In this document: positions 1 through 9,106 of the stretch, piece after piece
Layout: each line of letters opens with the position of its first letter
Numbering within the stretch: position 1 is the first letter of the stretch
Position numbers and translations under genes: made by a program
The notes under the pieces: generated by a model
The model's database searches: none
What the model was told of the DNA's origin: nothing
The model's input: the letters and a program-made list of their open reading frames with translations, nothing else
NCBI RefSeq assembly: GCF_001895145.1
Contig: NZ_BDIR01000005.1
Location: 1 to 64,000, forward strand
DNA: 64,000 nucleotides
DNA from: Arcobacter sp. LA11
GTDB lineage: Bacteria > Campylobacterota > Campylobacteria > Campylobacterales > Arcobacteraceae
Reading direction: 5' to 3'

Positions 1-2
1 CA

Positions 3-1076
3 AAACAAGAGAATATAAAAGTAATAAAAACAAACTATAATATAGAAACTTGTAAGAAAGAGACTTACACACAAAAAGATTTAAAAGAGTATCAAAACCT
101 TATAGAAAGTGGAGAAATTCAAGGATATAACTGTCTAGGTATTTATTATATAAAAACTACTAAAGATTATGAAAAAGCAGAAGAGTACTTTAAAAAAGGT
201 ATAAAAGCAGGAAGTGTAGAATCATACTATCAATTAGGAAGTTTATATTCTACTTTTATGGAAAAAGATTCTAAATATATAATTAGAGAGTATGAAAAAG
301 CAGCTTCAAAAGGTCATACATTAGCTATGCATAACTTAGCAGTACAATACTACAATCAAGCAAAATTTGATGAAGCTATAAAATGGTATAGAAAATCCGC
401 AGACAGTGGAGATAACTACTCACTAGAAGGTTTAGGTCATACTTATAGAATGAAAGGTGACTTAGAAAAAGCAAGAGAGACTTATCTAAAACTTGCGGTT
501 GAAAGAAAAGATCCTCAAGGGTATAAAAATCTTGGTATCTTTTATAGTCAAAAAAATAGATATAAAGATTTAAAAAAATCAAAAAATTACTTTTTAAAAT
601 GTATAGAATATGGAGACAATGATTGTTATACAGCACTAGCCGCTGCAATATATGAAAAAGAGAAAGATTATACTAATGCAATAATATGGTATAAAAAAGG
701 TTTTAAAGTGGGAACGAAAAGTTCTATAAATAGGTTAGGTTTTTTATATACTGATATATTAAAAGATTATGAGAAAGCTATATATTGGTTAAAAAAAGGT
801 TATGAAGAACTTGATTATTTAGATGCTGCTTTTCTTTTAGCTTACTTATATGAAGAAAATTTAAAAGATTATCAGAAAGCAGTATATTGGTATAAGATTG
901 GTCATAATAAAGGAGACCATAGTTCTACACAAAATTTAGGGTATCTATATGAAAAGCATTTAAAAGATTATAAAAATGCTGAAATTTGGTATAGAAAGTC
1001 TTTAAAAACTAAAAATTATAAAAAAGCAGAAAGAGGACTAAGAAGACTTAAAAAACTAGGAGTCTTAAGTGAGTAA
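3..1076 (+). CDS. Sel1-repeat (TPR-like) protein, 5' truncated by the window edge
   Basis: The reading frame is open from the first bases of the window, so the gene starts upstream and the first ATG seen (258) is internal. The product is a chain of about nine to ten Sel1-like helical repeats of roughly 36 residues, with recurring 'KDYEKA..WYKKG' and 'LGxLYE' signatures. Sel1 repeats are protein-interaction scaffolds. The stop overlaps the start of the downstream Tle1-like lipase by 8 bp, so the two are probably translationally coupled. In type VI secretion loci, Sel1 proteins often sit beside lipase effectors as immunity or adaptor proteins, and that is the inferred role. No signal peptide can be judged because the N-terminus is missing. 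Confidence 0.8.
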   Translation, partial: KQENIKVIKTNYNIETCKKETYTQKDLKEYQNLIESGEIQGYNCLGIYYIKTTKDYEKAEEYFKKGIKAGSVESYYQLGSLYSTFMEKDSKYIIREYEKAASKGHTLAMHNLAVQYYNQAKFDEAIKWYRKSADSGDNYSLEGLGHTYRMKGDLEKARETYLKLAVERKDPQGYKNLGIFYSQKNRYKDLKKSKNYFLKCIEYGDNDCYTALAAAIYEKEKDYTNAIIWYKKGFKVGTKSSINRLGFLYTDILKDYEKAIYWLKKGYEELDYLDAAFLLAYLYEENLKDYQKAVYWYKIGHNKGDHSSTQNLGYLYEKHLKDYKNAEIWYRKSLKTKNYKKAERGLRRLKKLGVLSE

Positions 1077-3654
1077 TTCTTGTAAAAAAGGTGCTGTATA
1101 TTTTCAATACAATGAAGCTTTACACTTAGCAGAATTTCTTACAAAAAAAGGTAAGCCTTGTATTGATACAAATCGTACTAGATGGGTCTTTATAATCATA
1201 AATAAAAAAGAGACTGAAAGTTTATGTCCAAATGAAGATAATAAACAGAAAGTTTTAGAAGAAGTAGTTGATGAATACTCATCATATCTATTAAAAGCTG
1301 TAAAAAAAGAAGCAAATCCAAATAATCAAATACTAAAATTTTCAAACTTAAGAGGTTCAAATGAGATAGAAGTAGAAAAAAAACTATTAAAAACTCAATC
1401 CGCCTCATTATACGGTTCAAAATCATATGGAACTGTTCTAAAACAAAAAAAATATACTTATGCCTATAACAATGAGCTACCAGAAGATAAAAAGATAAAC
1501 GATAAAGAGAAAACAACTTCTACTCTAGACTATACAAAACTAAGCTGTCAAAAAGTTTTAGATAAAGAACAAATGATATACAAACTAAATAATTCAAAAG
1601 AAGAAAACTCTAGTTATATCATAATCTCTATGCCTTATGTTTATAACTATAAAAAAGGCTCAAATGAAGAACTAGAAGTAACTACATATGAAAACAGAAT
1701 ATCAGCTTCATATATGCCAGAAATAAAAGTAGAATATGGAGTTTTCTTTGATGGTACAAAAAATAATATGTATAATATAGATTTTTATAGAAACTATAAA
1801 AAATTTTTAGAAAAGCCATGTAACTTTATCATCGATAATAAAGATAAAGATATAAAGAAATATAAAAAGAACACTCCAGAAGAATATTCTTCTATCCAAG
1901 AATACATAGCAGCAGACTCTAATCCTAAAAAAAATCAAAATATTATGGTTATGCTTCAAGAACAGATATTATCTCATGGTGTTAGATATTTTGATGAGAA
2001 ATCAAATGAAATAAGTAAAAATGAGAAAAAAGAGAATAATAAATATGATGATTCAACTTTTTGGCAAGCAAAGATTTCAAATCATGCAGAAAAAGTATTT
2101 GATTATCTCTTAGATGTAAAAAACGACGATGAAGATAAACTAGGTCAAGACTCAGGACAAAATAAGTTTTTATATAAAAAAATCTTACCAGGGGATGATG
2201 GAGATGGCAGTTTTACAAATGGTGAAACAAATATAAATAGACTCTATAAACTATACAATGGAGATGATTTAAAAACATATACCGATTTAGCTCCCGTAAC
2301 TAGATTTAAAGTATATGCCAGTGGTTCAGGTACTAGTGATGTATTTGAAAATGAAGATTATGATGCAGACTCAATTGTGGGATTAGGACTTGGAATAGGG
2401 GACACAGGTGTAAAAGCACATATCATTTATACTTGTCAAAAAATTGCAGACCAACTTAGAACGGCTTCTATTTTTAATATAGATGAACTTATATTTGATA
2501 CTTTTGGTTTCTCAAGAGGAGCTGCAAGTGCTAGGCATTTTGTATGTTCAATTGTAGATAAATATGAGATTACAAAAGAAGAAGGCAAAAGAAAATATAC
2601 TTTAGATACAAAAAATAAAGAAGATATTTTTGCATGCTTTTTTGAAAAAGAAGATGGATTATATACAAGAGTAGGGAATAAAGTATATTTTAATCCTCTA
2701 AGAGTAGATAAAAAACAAGTTGTAATAAATGCAGGAAGAACACAAAAAGTTGTAAAAAACCCATATTATAAAAAAGAAAAAATAAATATAGAATCTATCT
2801 CTTTTAGATTTGTAGGGATTTACGATACAGTTACTCACTATGGAGCAAAACAATCAAATGACCATAAAGACTTAAATATAGATTTTACAAAAAACAAAAA
2901 TGATAAAAAATTTGGACATGTTACACATATGATGGCTGAAGATGAATATCGTTATAACTTTGATGCATACTCTATTTTTGAAACAAACTATAAATATCAC
3001 CATCATACAAATGAAAAAGGAAACATCGAAGAATTTATTATCCCAGGAGCCCATGCTGATGTAGGAGGGGGATATAACGAAAAAGATGAACTTGTTTATT
3101 TAGGAAGAAGTGATTCTAATATAAATACTATTAAAAAGAAAATCAAATCTTGGAATAATAAATTTGTCTGGTTAGAAAATAATAATATAAAAGAGATATC
3201 AAATAAAGTTTATTTAAAAAAAGATGATTTAAAAGAAGAAAATGACGGTTTTTATATCACTTTCCAAAATATGTCAGAATTCAATATAAGCTCTTTTTAT
3301 CATATTTATATGTATAAAAAAATGATTTCTAATAAATATGAACATGTTTGCCTAAAATTCATGCATGATAAAGCAATAAAAAACAAAGATAATTTAGAAG
3401 AAGTACCACTTAGTTCTCCAGATAAAATTTATAAATTTGACGGAACATTAAAAAAAGTATATGACAAAATAATAAGTCTTGAAAAAATTAATACTGATAA
3501 AGAATTATATAAAAAACTAAAAGATGATTATATTCATCATTCATCAAAAGTTGCAGATTTTGTAAATAAACCATCAATGGAAAATAAGTCTAAAGCATAC
3601 TTTTATGGACAAAGAGTCGTTTATGGAATAACTGGAAATGTCTTTACAAATTAA
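1069..3654 (+). CDS. DUF2235 / Tle1-like lipase, probable type VI secretion effector
   Basis: This 861-residue protein starts at GTG, with AGGAG six bases upstream inside the Sel1 gene. Residues 1 to about 220 have no recognised domain. The DUF2235 alpha/beta-hydrolase fold then begins with a 'GVFFDGTKNN' motif. The nucleophile elbow GFSRG carries Ser482. 'GIYDTV' (Asp586) and 'GAHADVGGGY' (His662, Asp664) match the conserved motifs of the family. Tle1 proteins are phospholipases delivered by type VI secretion that attack the membranes of rival cells. No signal peptide is visible, which fits injection rather than Sec export. The coupled upstream Sel1 protein is the likely partner or immunity factor. 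The family call is strong; the T6SS role is inference, because no T6SS core gene lies in the window. Confidence 0.85.
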   Translation: MSNSCKKGAVYFQYNEALHLAEFLTKKGKPCIDTNRTRWVFIIINKKETESLCPNEDNKQKVLEEVVDEYSSYLLKAVKKEANPNNQILKFSNLRGSNEIEVEKKLLKTQSASLYGSKSYGTVLKQKKYTYAYNNELPEDKKINDKEKTTSTLDYTKLSCQKVLDKEQMIYKLNNSKEENSSYIIISMPYVYNYKKGSNEELEVTTYENRISASYMPEIKVEYGVFFDGTKNNMYNIDFYRNYKKFLEKPCNFIIDNKDKDIKKYKKNTPEEYSSIQEYIAADSNPKKNQNIMVMLQEQILSHGVRYFDEKSNEISKNEKKENNKYDDSTFWQAKISNHAEKVFDYLLDVKNDDEDKLGQDSGQNKFLYKKILPGDDGDGSFTNGETNINRLYKLYNGDDLKTYTDLAPVTRFKVYASGSGTSDVFENEDYDADSIVGLGLGIGDTGVKAHIIYTCQKIADQLRTASIFNIDELIFDTFGFSRGAASARHFVCSIVDKYEITKEEGKRKYTLDTKNKEDIFACFFEKEDGLYTRVGNKVYFNPLRVDKKQVVINAGRTQKVVKNPYYKKEKINIESISFRFVGIYDTVTHYGAKQSNDHKDLNIDFTKNKNDKKFGHVTHMMAEDEYRYNFDAYSIFETNYKYHHHTNEKGNIEEFIIPGAHADVGGGYNEKDELVYLGRSDSNINTIKKKIKSWNNKFVWLENNNIKEISNKVYLKKDDLKEENDGFYITFQNMSEFNISSFYHIYMYKKMISNKYEHVCLKFMHDKAIKNKDNLEEVPLSSPDKIYKFDGTLKKVYDKIISLEKINTDKELYKKLKDDYIHHSSKVADFVNKPSMENKSKAYFYGQRVVYGITGNVFTN

Positions 3655-3834
3655 AGTAAAAAACCTTTCTTTTATTTCGTATAAGTATTAAGATAGTTAA
3701 ACTTTATACTAAATTATTTTTTTTATTACTTATGTGTTTTTTTGTTATAAATTTGCTTATTTTTTTAAAATTAAATAACTTTTTAACAAACTATCTGATA
3801 TTATTTAGCAATTTTTTATAACAAAGGTAGTTAT

Positions 3835-5937
3835 ATGTCAAAAAGTATTAACTTAGACTTAAATTTGATTGCAGATGAAGCTATATCTGATTTAGAACAT
3901 GATAGCTTAGATTTTAACGCTTATTCAGAAGTAATAACAGAAGCTATTCTAAAAACTCCTACTCCATTTACTGTTGGTATTTTCTCTGAAGCAGGGAAAG
4001 GTAAAACTTCATTAATGAAGTTTATTCAAAAACAAATTGCCTTGACAAAAAATGATGATGAAAAAATTATAAGTCTGTTTTTTAATGCATGGAAATTTGA
4101 AAATGATGAACATCCTTTATTAGATTTATGCAGTGCAGTAGAAAGAACTATTCAAAAAAACAGAAACAACTTTGATGAAGATGTAGTAGTAAATATTCTT
4201 GATTATATCAAATACTTAAAATATGCAGTTGCAAATATAAAAATTCAATTAGATACTATTAAAACCAATGAAACAACAGATAATATAGATGAGAACCTTG
4301 AAAAACATCTATTAAATCAAAGTACTTTTTTTCAAATATTTGAATTGCTAAAAGGTCTAGAGAAAATTTTAAATGAAGAAAACTTTAAAATTGTAATATT
4401 TATTGATGATTTAGATAAATGTTTACCAAAAAATGCAGTTAAACTATTAGAAAGTATTAATCTAGTACTTGATTTAAAAGGTCTTTCATTTGTATTAGCA
4501 GCAGATAGAGAGATACTAGAAAACTTTCTTGAAGATAGAAGAAAAAGTAAATTTGATGAAAATAGCGAACAATCAGGAAAAACTTACCTAGACAAGATGG
4601 TACAGTTGCCATTTTATCTTCCTTCTTACAATGGAAAGATATCTAATCTAATTGATAATATCTATGCTAAAACCAACACTAGTGATACATTAGAAGACTC
4701 AATTAAAAATGTTATTCTTTCAATTTCATCACTTGATAATATAACACCTAGATTTATTATAAGATTAATAAACAGAATAAAAGTTAGTTCTAAAATTTTT
4801 ATGAAAATAAATCCAAATACTACACTAAAACATGATGTAATATACTCTTTATTTGCTATTTCTTGTACTCTTGAAGAGCTTTATAACGATATTTATCAAG
4901 TATTAGTTAAAAATGACCCTGTAGTTAAATATCTTATAAAAACAATACAACATGAAACATATATAAAAGAAGACTCTAGTCTTCATTTAAATATTAATAA
5001 AACACAAAAAGAACAGTTATTGCAGGTTTTAGAAAACGACTATGATGCATTAAGAATGATTTTTAGTACAGAGCAGGGTAAATATTGGTTAGAACATAGA
5101 AAGTTTAGAGTTGAAACATTTGAATTTCTACATTCAAACTCATTTGAAGAAGTATCAACAAGTACTCCTGTATATAAAACAGATTTTGAAGATACAATTG
5201 TTTTAATTGATGATAAAGATGTAAATGAAAAAGAATTTATAAAAATACCAAATCAGAATTTTGAAATGAGTAAATATGTTATAACTAATAAATGGTTCAA
5301 TGAATTTATTGATTCAAATGGATATACTGAAACAAAATTTTGGACAGATATGGCATCTAAGATCTGGCTAATGAACAATAAAGTAAGCTCATTAGATGAA
5401 AAATATGAAGAAATGTTAGAAAAAGAAAAAAACTATTATAAGAAAAAATACAAACAAAACCTACTAAAAGAAAATTTCAATAAAGATTTACAACCTGTTG
5501 TTTATGTTACATATTATGAAGCAAAAGCCTTTTGTAACTATTTATCAAGCATTGATGATGAATATAATTATGACATTCCCTCAAAAGAACAATGGGACTA
5601 TGTAGCAAGAGCAGGGGAAGAGGAAAGATTATTTCCATGGGGAAATACATGGAATAAAAACTATTGTAATAACTCATCTAATCAACTTCATAAAACTTCA
5701 GAAATAGGGGCTTTCCCACAAGGAAACTCTAAATTTGGTATAAGTGATATGGTTGGAAATGTTTGGTCTTGGACATCAAGTTTAGAGAAAAATGAATATA
5801 ACTACTTAAAAGGTGGTTCATGGAACTTTGCTGATTCTTCATACTTTAAAGTATCAAATAATAAAATGACCTTTTTCAACAATCCAAGCTTTCAATACTA
5901 TGATATTGGATTCTTTTGTATTAGAACAAAAAAATAA
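3835..5937 (+). CDS. KAP-family P-loop NTPase fused to a SUMF1/FGE-like domain
   Basis: The 700-residue product has an N-terminal KAP-type NTPase. Its P-loop is SEAGKGKTS (51-59), followed by the KAP 'NAWKFE' motif (84-89) and Walker B 'IVIFIDDLDKC' (186-196). Unlike many KAP proteins it shows no obvious membrane segments. From about residue 460 the C-terminus is a formylglycine-generating-enzyme/EgtB-type fold, with 'FPWGNTW', 'DMVGNVW', 'LKGGSWNF' and a terminal 'GFFCIR'. The cysteine pair needed for formylglycine formation is not visible at the expected 'YFKVSNN' position, so this domain is probably a ligand-binding version. AAAGG lies seven bases before the ATG. A switch-like NTPase with a recognition domain is inferred; a defence or T6SS-linked role is speculative. 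Confidence 0.8.
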   Translation: MSKSINLDLNLIADEAISDLEHDSLDFNAYSEVITEAILKTPTPFTVGIFSEAGKGKTSLMKFIQKQIALTKNDDEKIISLFFNAWKFENDEHPLLDLCSAVERTIQKNRNNFDEDVVVNILDYIKYLKYAVANIKIQLDTIKTNETTDNIDENLEKHLLNQSTFFQIFELLKGLEKILNEENFKIVIFIDDLDKCLPKNAVKLLESINLVLDLKGLSFVLAADREILENFLEDRRKSKFDENSEQSGKTYLDKMVQLPFYLPSYNGKISNLIDNIYAKTNTSDTLEDSIKNVILSISSLDNITPRFIIRLINRIKVSSKIFMKINPNTTLKHDVIYSLFAISCTLEELYNDIYQVLVKNDPVVKYLIKTIQHETYIKEDSSLHLNINKTQKEQLLQVLENDYDALRMIFSTEQGKYWLEHRKFRVETFEFLHSNSFEEVSTSTPVYKTDFEDTIVLIDDKDVNEKEFIKIPNQNFEMSKYVITNKWFNEFIDSNGYTETKFWTDMASKIWLMNNKVSSLDEKYEEMLEKEKNYYKKKYKQNLLKENFNKDLQPVVYVTYYEAKAFCNYLSSIDDEYNYDIPSKEQWDYVARAGEEERLFPWGNTWNKNYCNNSSNQLHKTSEIGAFPQGNSKFGISDMVGNVWSWTSSLEKNEYNYLKGGSWNFADSSYFKVSNNKMTFFNNPSFQYYDIGFFCIRTKK

Positions 5938-5950
5938 ATACAAATAAACT

Positions 5951-5990
5951 AACTTTCCAAAACTTTATTTAATTTTGGAAAGTTTCTATT
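5951..5990. terminator. Bidirectional terminator between convergent genes
   Basis: A perfect 12-bp stem (AACTTTCCAAAA and its complement) closes a loop of about 10 bases. It lies between the KAP-FGE gene and the convergent ParA-like gene, whose last codons form part of the stem. T-rich sequence follows on the plus strand. Confidence 0.6.
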
Positions 5991-6655
5991 TTATCATTAA
6001 CTTCTTTTATAATTTTAGACCAATCTTTTATAAAAGGTTTATAAGTAGTTTTCTTATCATCTTCTAAAGATAAATAAGTTCTAATATAACTTCTTTTTTT
6101 TGCAATTGAATCATGAATTATCTCATTACATTTAGATAACCCAAATACTTTTAATCTCTCAAAATGAGGGTATTTACTTTTGACTCTATTAAATGAAAAA
6201 ATAGTATCTTTTAATCTATCTTCATCTACACCTGTTGTAACAAACAAAAGGTTTTTATTTAGTTCAAATAAATTACTTGCAGTAATTAAACAACCAGTAT
6301 GATCAAGATATGGATTTTCACCAGTAGGCAAAATAATCAAGTTTGATCTCTTAATAAGTTGTAAAATTGTTTTATCGAGAACAAAACATCCTGCTAAATC
6401 TATAATAACAACTTTTGACTCTTTTAGTTTATCATCACTTTTAAAATCATAAGTTAAATAAGTGTTATCATAAAAATTCACATTTCCAGAAATAGCTGAA
6501 CCTTGATCATTTGTTATGTATGGAATATTAAACTCTTTTGCTAAACCTAAAGACAATACTGACTTACCAATTCCACCTTTATATCCTGCTCCAAAAATAA
6601 TAAATTTACCTTCTAAAGAGTTCAACAATAACTTATTAAGTTTAAAAAAATTCAT
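5969..6655 (-). CDS. ParA/MinD-like P-loop ATPase
   Basis: The 228-residue protein has the deviant Walker A motif KGGIGKS (26-32) typical of ParA/MinD/CobQ ATPases and a 'VVIIDLAGC' Walker B-like segment. It is short for a chromosomal ParA, and no parB or parS is seen nearby, so it is an orphan. Such ATPases position plasmids, chemoreceptor arrays, secretion systems or flagella by forming gradients on DNA or membrane. AGGAAAA lies upstream of the ATG. It is transcribed away from the envelope module starting at 6813, with 157 bp between the two starts, so shared regulation is possible. The cargo cannot be named from sequence. Confidence 0.75.
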   Translation of the reverse strand: MNFFKLNKLLLNSLEGKFIIFGAGYKGGIGKSVLSLGLAKEFNIPYITNDQGSAISGNVNFYDNTYLTYDFKSDDKLKESKVVIIDLAGCFVLDKTILQLIKRSNLIILPTGENPYLDHTGCLITASNLFELNKNLLFVTTGVDEDRLKDTIFSFNRVKSKYPHFERLKVFGLSKCNEIIHDSIAKKRSYIRTYLSLEDDKKTTYKPFIKDWSKIIKEVNDKIETFQN

Positions 6656-6812
6656 CTATTTTCCTGCTTATCTAATAAAATATTTTATCCAATTATTTAT
6701 GACTAAAGATTATACATAATTTATTTTAAACTAACTTTAACAATTATTCTGTAATAATACAAACGATTATTTATGAATCAGTTTAAAAATACACTATCAA
6801 GGGCTTTAAGAC

Positions 6813-7814
6813 GTGAATTTTGAAAATTATAATAATATCTATAAAGAAATATTAGATGATGAAACAGGAGACTTGTCTGCAAACTATTTATTAAATAAAT
6901 ATGAAATAAAACATGAAGAAGAATTACTTAATATATTAAATCAAATTAAGAAAAATGAATATATAAGTAGCGATAATAAAATAATAAATAGATTAATCAA
7001 TGAACTTGATGAAGATGATAATCTATTAGATATCAATGAAATCATAAATATAAAAGATAAAGTTATAAATGTCAATGAATTTGATCTACAAAATGAAGAG
7101 CCTGAAGAAAAAATAGATATAGAAACAGATGAAATTATAAAAGACAAATCAGAAAAAAGCCAAAATATCATCAATGAAACAACTAACAAGAAAAACTATT
7201 TTCTTTATATCATACCAATTGTATTGTTAGGTTTAGTATTATTCTTTTTTAATAGTTCAGAGGAAGAAAAAACAGAAAAAACTATGATAGTTAAAAATGA
7301 AAAAGTTATAGAAGAAGAGAAAAAAACTATAACTGCAGAACTAAAAGAAGAAAAAATATTAAGCACAGAAATAGAAGAGAAAAAAACTTCTATAGAAACT
7401 CCTGTAAAAAAAGTAGAAGAGGTTAGTGTTAAATTAACAAACGAAATAAAAGAAGATATAAAAGATAAAGATATAGATGAAACTGAAAAAGTAGTAAAAG
7501 AAAATGTAAGTAATGATATTGAAAACACCATAGAAAAAACTTCAAATTCTGAAGCTACACTAAATAAAATTGAAGAATCAACAAAAGAAATTTTATCAGA
7601 AAATAAAAGTACTATTAAACTTAAATCTTTAGATCAAATATCTAAATACGTAAAAAAATTAAAAGTAGAAGATAATAAATTATTGTTTGAAGGAAATTAC
7701 TACTCTGAAAATAATGATTTATTTGGTTTTAAAATCTTTAAAATTACTCCATTATACGTAAAATTTGAAGATGAAAATAAAAATATTAGAAAAAGATTTT
7801 TAATTAAAAAATAA
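6813..7814 (+). CDS. Single-pass membrane protein with acidic/lysine-rich periplasmic linker, unknown function
   Basis: The gene starts at GTG; an in-frame TAA six bases upstream excludes an earlier start, and AAGGG precedes it. The 333-residue protein has an N-terminal soluble part (1-128), one membrane helix (about 129-147) and a long Glu/Lys-rich stretch. It ends in a compact C-terminal segment (about 272-333) rich in beta-like 'LLFEGNYYSE' and 'LYVKFEDENK' sequence. The layout recalls bitopic envelope-machine proteins such as PilP- or TonB-like linkers, but I do not recognise the family. It is the first gene of a plus-strand unit followed by a lipoprotein, an M23 peptidase and another bitopic protein. 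Confidence 0.6.
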   Translation: MNFENYNNIYKEILDDETGDLSANYLLNKYEIKHEEELLNILNQIKKNEYISSDNKIINRLINELDEDDNLLDINEIINIKDKVINVNEFDLQNEEPEEKIDIETDEIIKDKSEKSQNIINETTNKKNYFLYIIPIVLLGLVLFFFNSSEEEKTEKTMIVKNEKVIEEEKKTITAELKEEKILSTEIEEKKTSIETPVKKVEEVSVKLTNEIKEDIKDKDIDETEKVVKENVSNDIENTIEKTSNSEATLNKIEESTKEILSENKSTIKLKSLDQISKYVKKLKVEDNKLLFEGNYYSENNDLFGFKIFKITPLYVKFEDENKNIRKRFLIKK

Positions 7815-7829
7815 TATTAAAGGAAATAA

Positions 7830-8240
7830 ATGAAAAATTATATTTTTTTACTAGCATCAGTAATTATATTTGCAGGTTGTAATGCAAATAATCAACCACA
7901 ACCAAAAGAGCAACCTGTTGTACAAGAAAAAGTTGTAGAAGAAAAAGTAGAAGAAAAAGAAGTAGTTAAAAAGAAAGTTGTTAAACAAAAAACGAAAAAA
8001 ACTACTGGTACATACTATAGAATGGTTACAAAAAGTATTGAAGTATTTTCTTACAAGGGTCGATTAAGTACTGCTATTCAAATAGATGAAAAGAAACTAA
8101 AAAACCCATTTTATATTAAAGGTAATTTAATAAAAATTGAAAAAGTTTATGATTCATCTATAGGTGAGCAATATGGTAAAATTGCTGGTAAAAACTTATT
8201 AGTATCAATGGATGACCTTACAACTTATACAAAAAAATAA
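7830..8240 (+). CDS. Small lipoprotein, unknown function
   Basis: The 136-residue protein begins with a lipoprotein signal peptide. A hydrophobic stretch ends in the lipobox 'IFAGC', placing the acylated cysteine at residue 17. A Pro/Gln and Val/Glu/Lys-rich linker follows, then a small C-terminal domain of about 80 residues starting near 'GTYYRMV'. AAAGGAAATAA precedes the ATG, and the gene lies 15 bases after the preceding membrane protein gene. It is probably anchored in the outer membrane and may be the outer partner of the neighbouring inner-membrane proteins. The function is unknown. Confidence 0.65.
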   Translation: MKNYIFLLASVIIFAGCNANNQPQPKEQPVVQEKVVEEKVEEKEVVKKKVVKQKTKKTTGTYYRMVTKSIEVFSYKGRLSTAIQIDEKKLKNPFYIKGNLIKIEKVYDSSIGEQYGKIAGKNLLVSMDDLTTYTKK

Positions 8241-8241
8241 T

Positions 8242-8269
8242 GAATATAGTGTAAATTTACACTATATTC
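8242..8269. repeat. Perfect 28-bp palindrome directly after the lipoprotein stop codon
   Basis: The left half GAATATAGTGTAAA is followed immediately by its exact reverse complement. It starts two bases after the lipoprotein stop and 37 bases before the M23 gene. No T-run follows, so it is not a classic terminator. It may be an RNA stabiliser, an attenuator or an operator. Confidence 0.55.
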
Positions 8270-8306
8270 CAAAAGCTAAAAACCAATTTGAAAGCCATAT
8301 ACAAAA

Positions 8307-9095
8307 TTGCAAATAACTAATCTAATAAGTAAAAAAAATATACTCTTATTTTTGATAACATTTTGTATTCTTGGGGCATATATTATATACTTAAATATAA
8401 ATATTTATAATTTAAAAGATACAATTAAAACAAAAGATGAACTTTATAAAATACAAATTAATAATAGAATTAATGAAATAAATCTTTTAAACGATCAATT
8501 AGTTGATTTACAGCAAATACTTAATATAGGACTTGATCTTTCAAAAAAAGATAATATTTATTTAAATACAAAACTAGGAGAAAAAGATAAAGAGTATATA
8601 TTGAACTCTATTCCTAGTGGTTCTCCATTAGAAAGAACTTTTATTACTTCAAAATATGGTTATAGGATACATCCTCTTACTAAAAAAAGAAGACTTCATA
8701 CAGGAGTAGACTTTAAAGCAAAAATAGGAACACATATATATTCTCCAGCAGATGGAGTAGTTATAAAAGCTAGAAACTTTGATCCAGGAGGATATGGTAA
8801 AATGATAACAATCGCACATAACTTTGGATTTAAAACACTTTATGGTCATATGAGTGATATATATGTAAAAGAAGGACAGATAATACAAAAAGGAACTCTC
8901 TTAGGTTTAACTGGTAATACAGGGCAGAGTAGTGGACCACATTTACATTATGAGGTAAAATTTGCAGAAAAATTTGTAGAACCCATAAATTTTGTTTATT
9001 GGAATAATAAAACATTTAATACTATTTTTACAAAAGATTTAAGCTTAGATTGGGAAAAATTAATTCTATTAGTAAAAGAAAGAAAAAATGATTAA
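8307..9095 (+). CDS. M23 family metallopeptidase (LytM-type murein endopeptidase), membrane-anchored
   Basis: The 262-residue protein starts at TTG; a TGA 18 bases upstream limits the start. An N-terminal membrane helix (about 11-29) is followed by a coiled-coil-like stretch and the LytM domain. The zinc ligands are intact: His131 and Asp135 in HTGVDF, and 'HLHYE' with His212 and His214. Peptidases of this family cut peptide cross-links in murein, and this one should act in the periplasm while tethered to the inner membrane. Its place in a unit with bitopic membrane proteins and a lipoprotein suggests local wall opening for an envelope structure. That last point is inference. Confidence 0.85.
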   Translation: MQITNLISKKNILLFLITFCILGAYIIYLNINIYNLKDTIKTKDELYKIQINNRINEINLLNDQLVDLQQILNIGLDLSKKDNIYLNTKLGEKDKEYILNSIPSGSPLERTFITSKYGYRIHPLTKKRRLHTGVDFKAKIGTHIYSPADGVVIKARNFDPGGYGKMITIAHNFGFKTLYGHMSDIYVKEGQIIQKGTLLGLTGNTGQSSGPHLHYEVKFAEKFVEPINFVYWNNKTFNTIFTKDLSLDWEKLILLVKERKND

Positions 9096-9106
9096 TAAGG
9101 GAAAAA

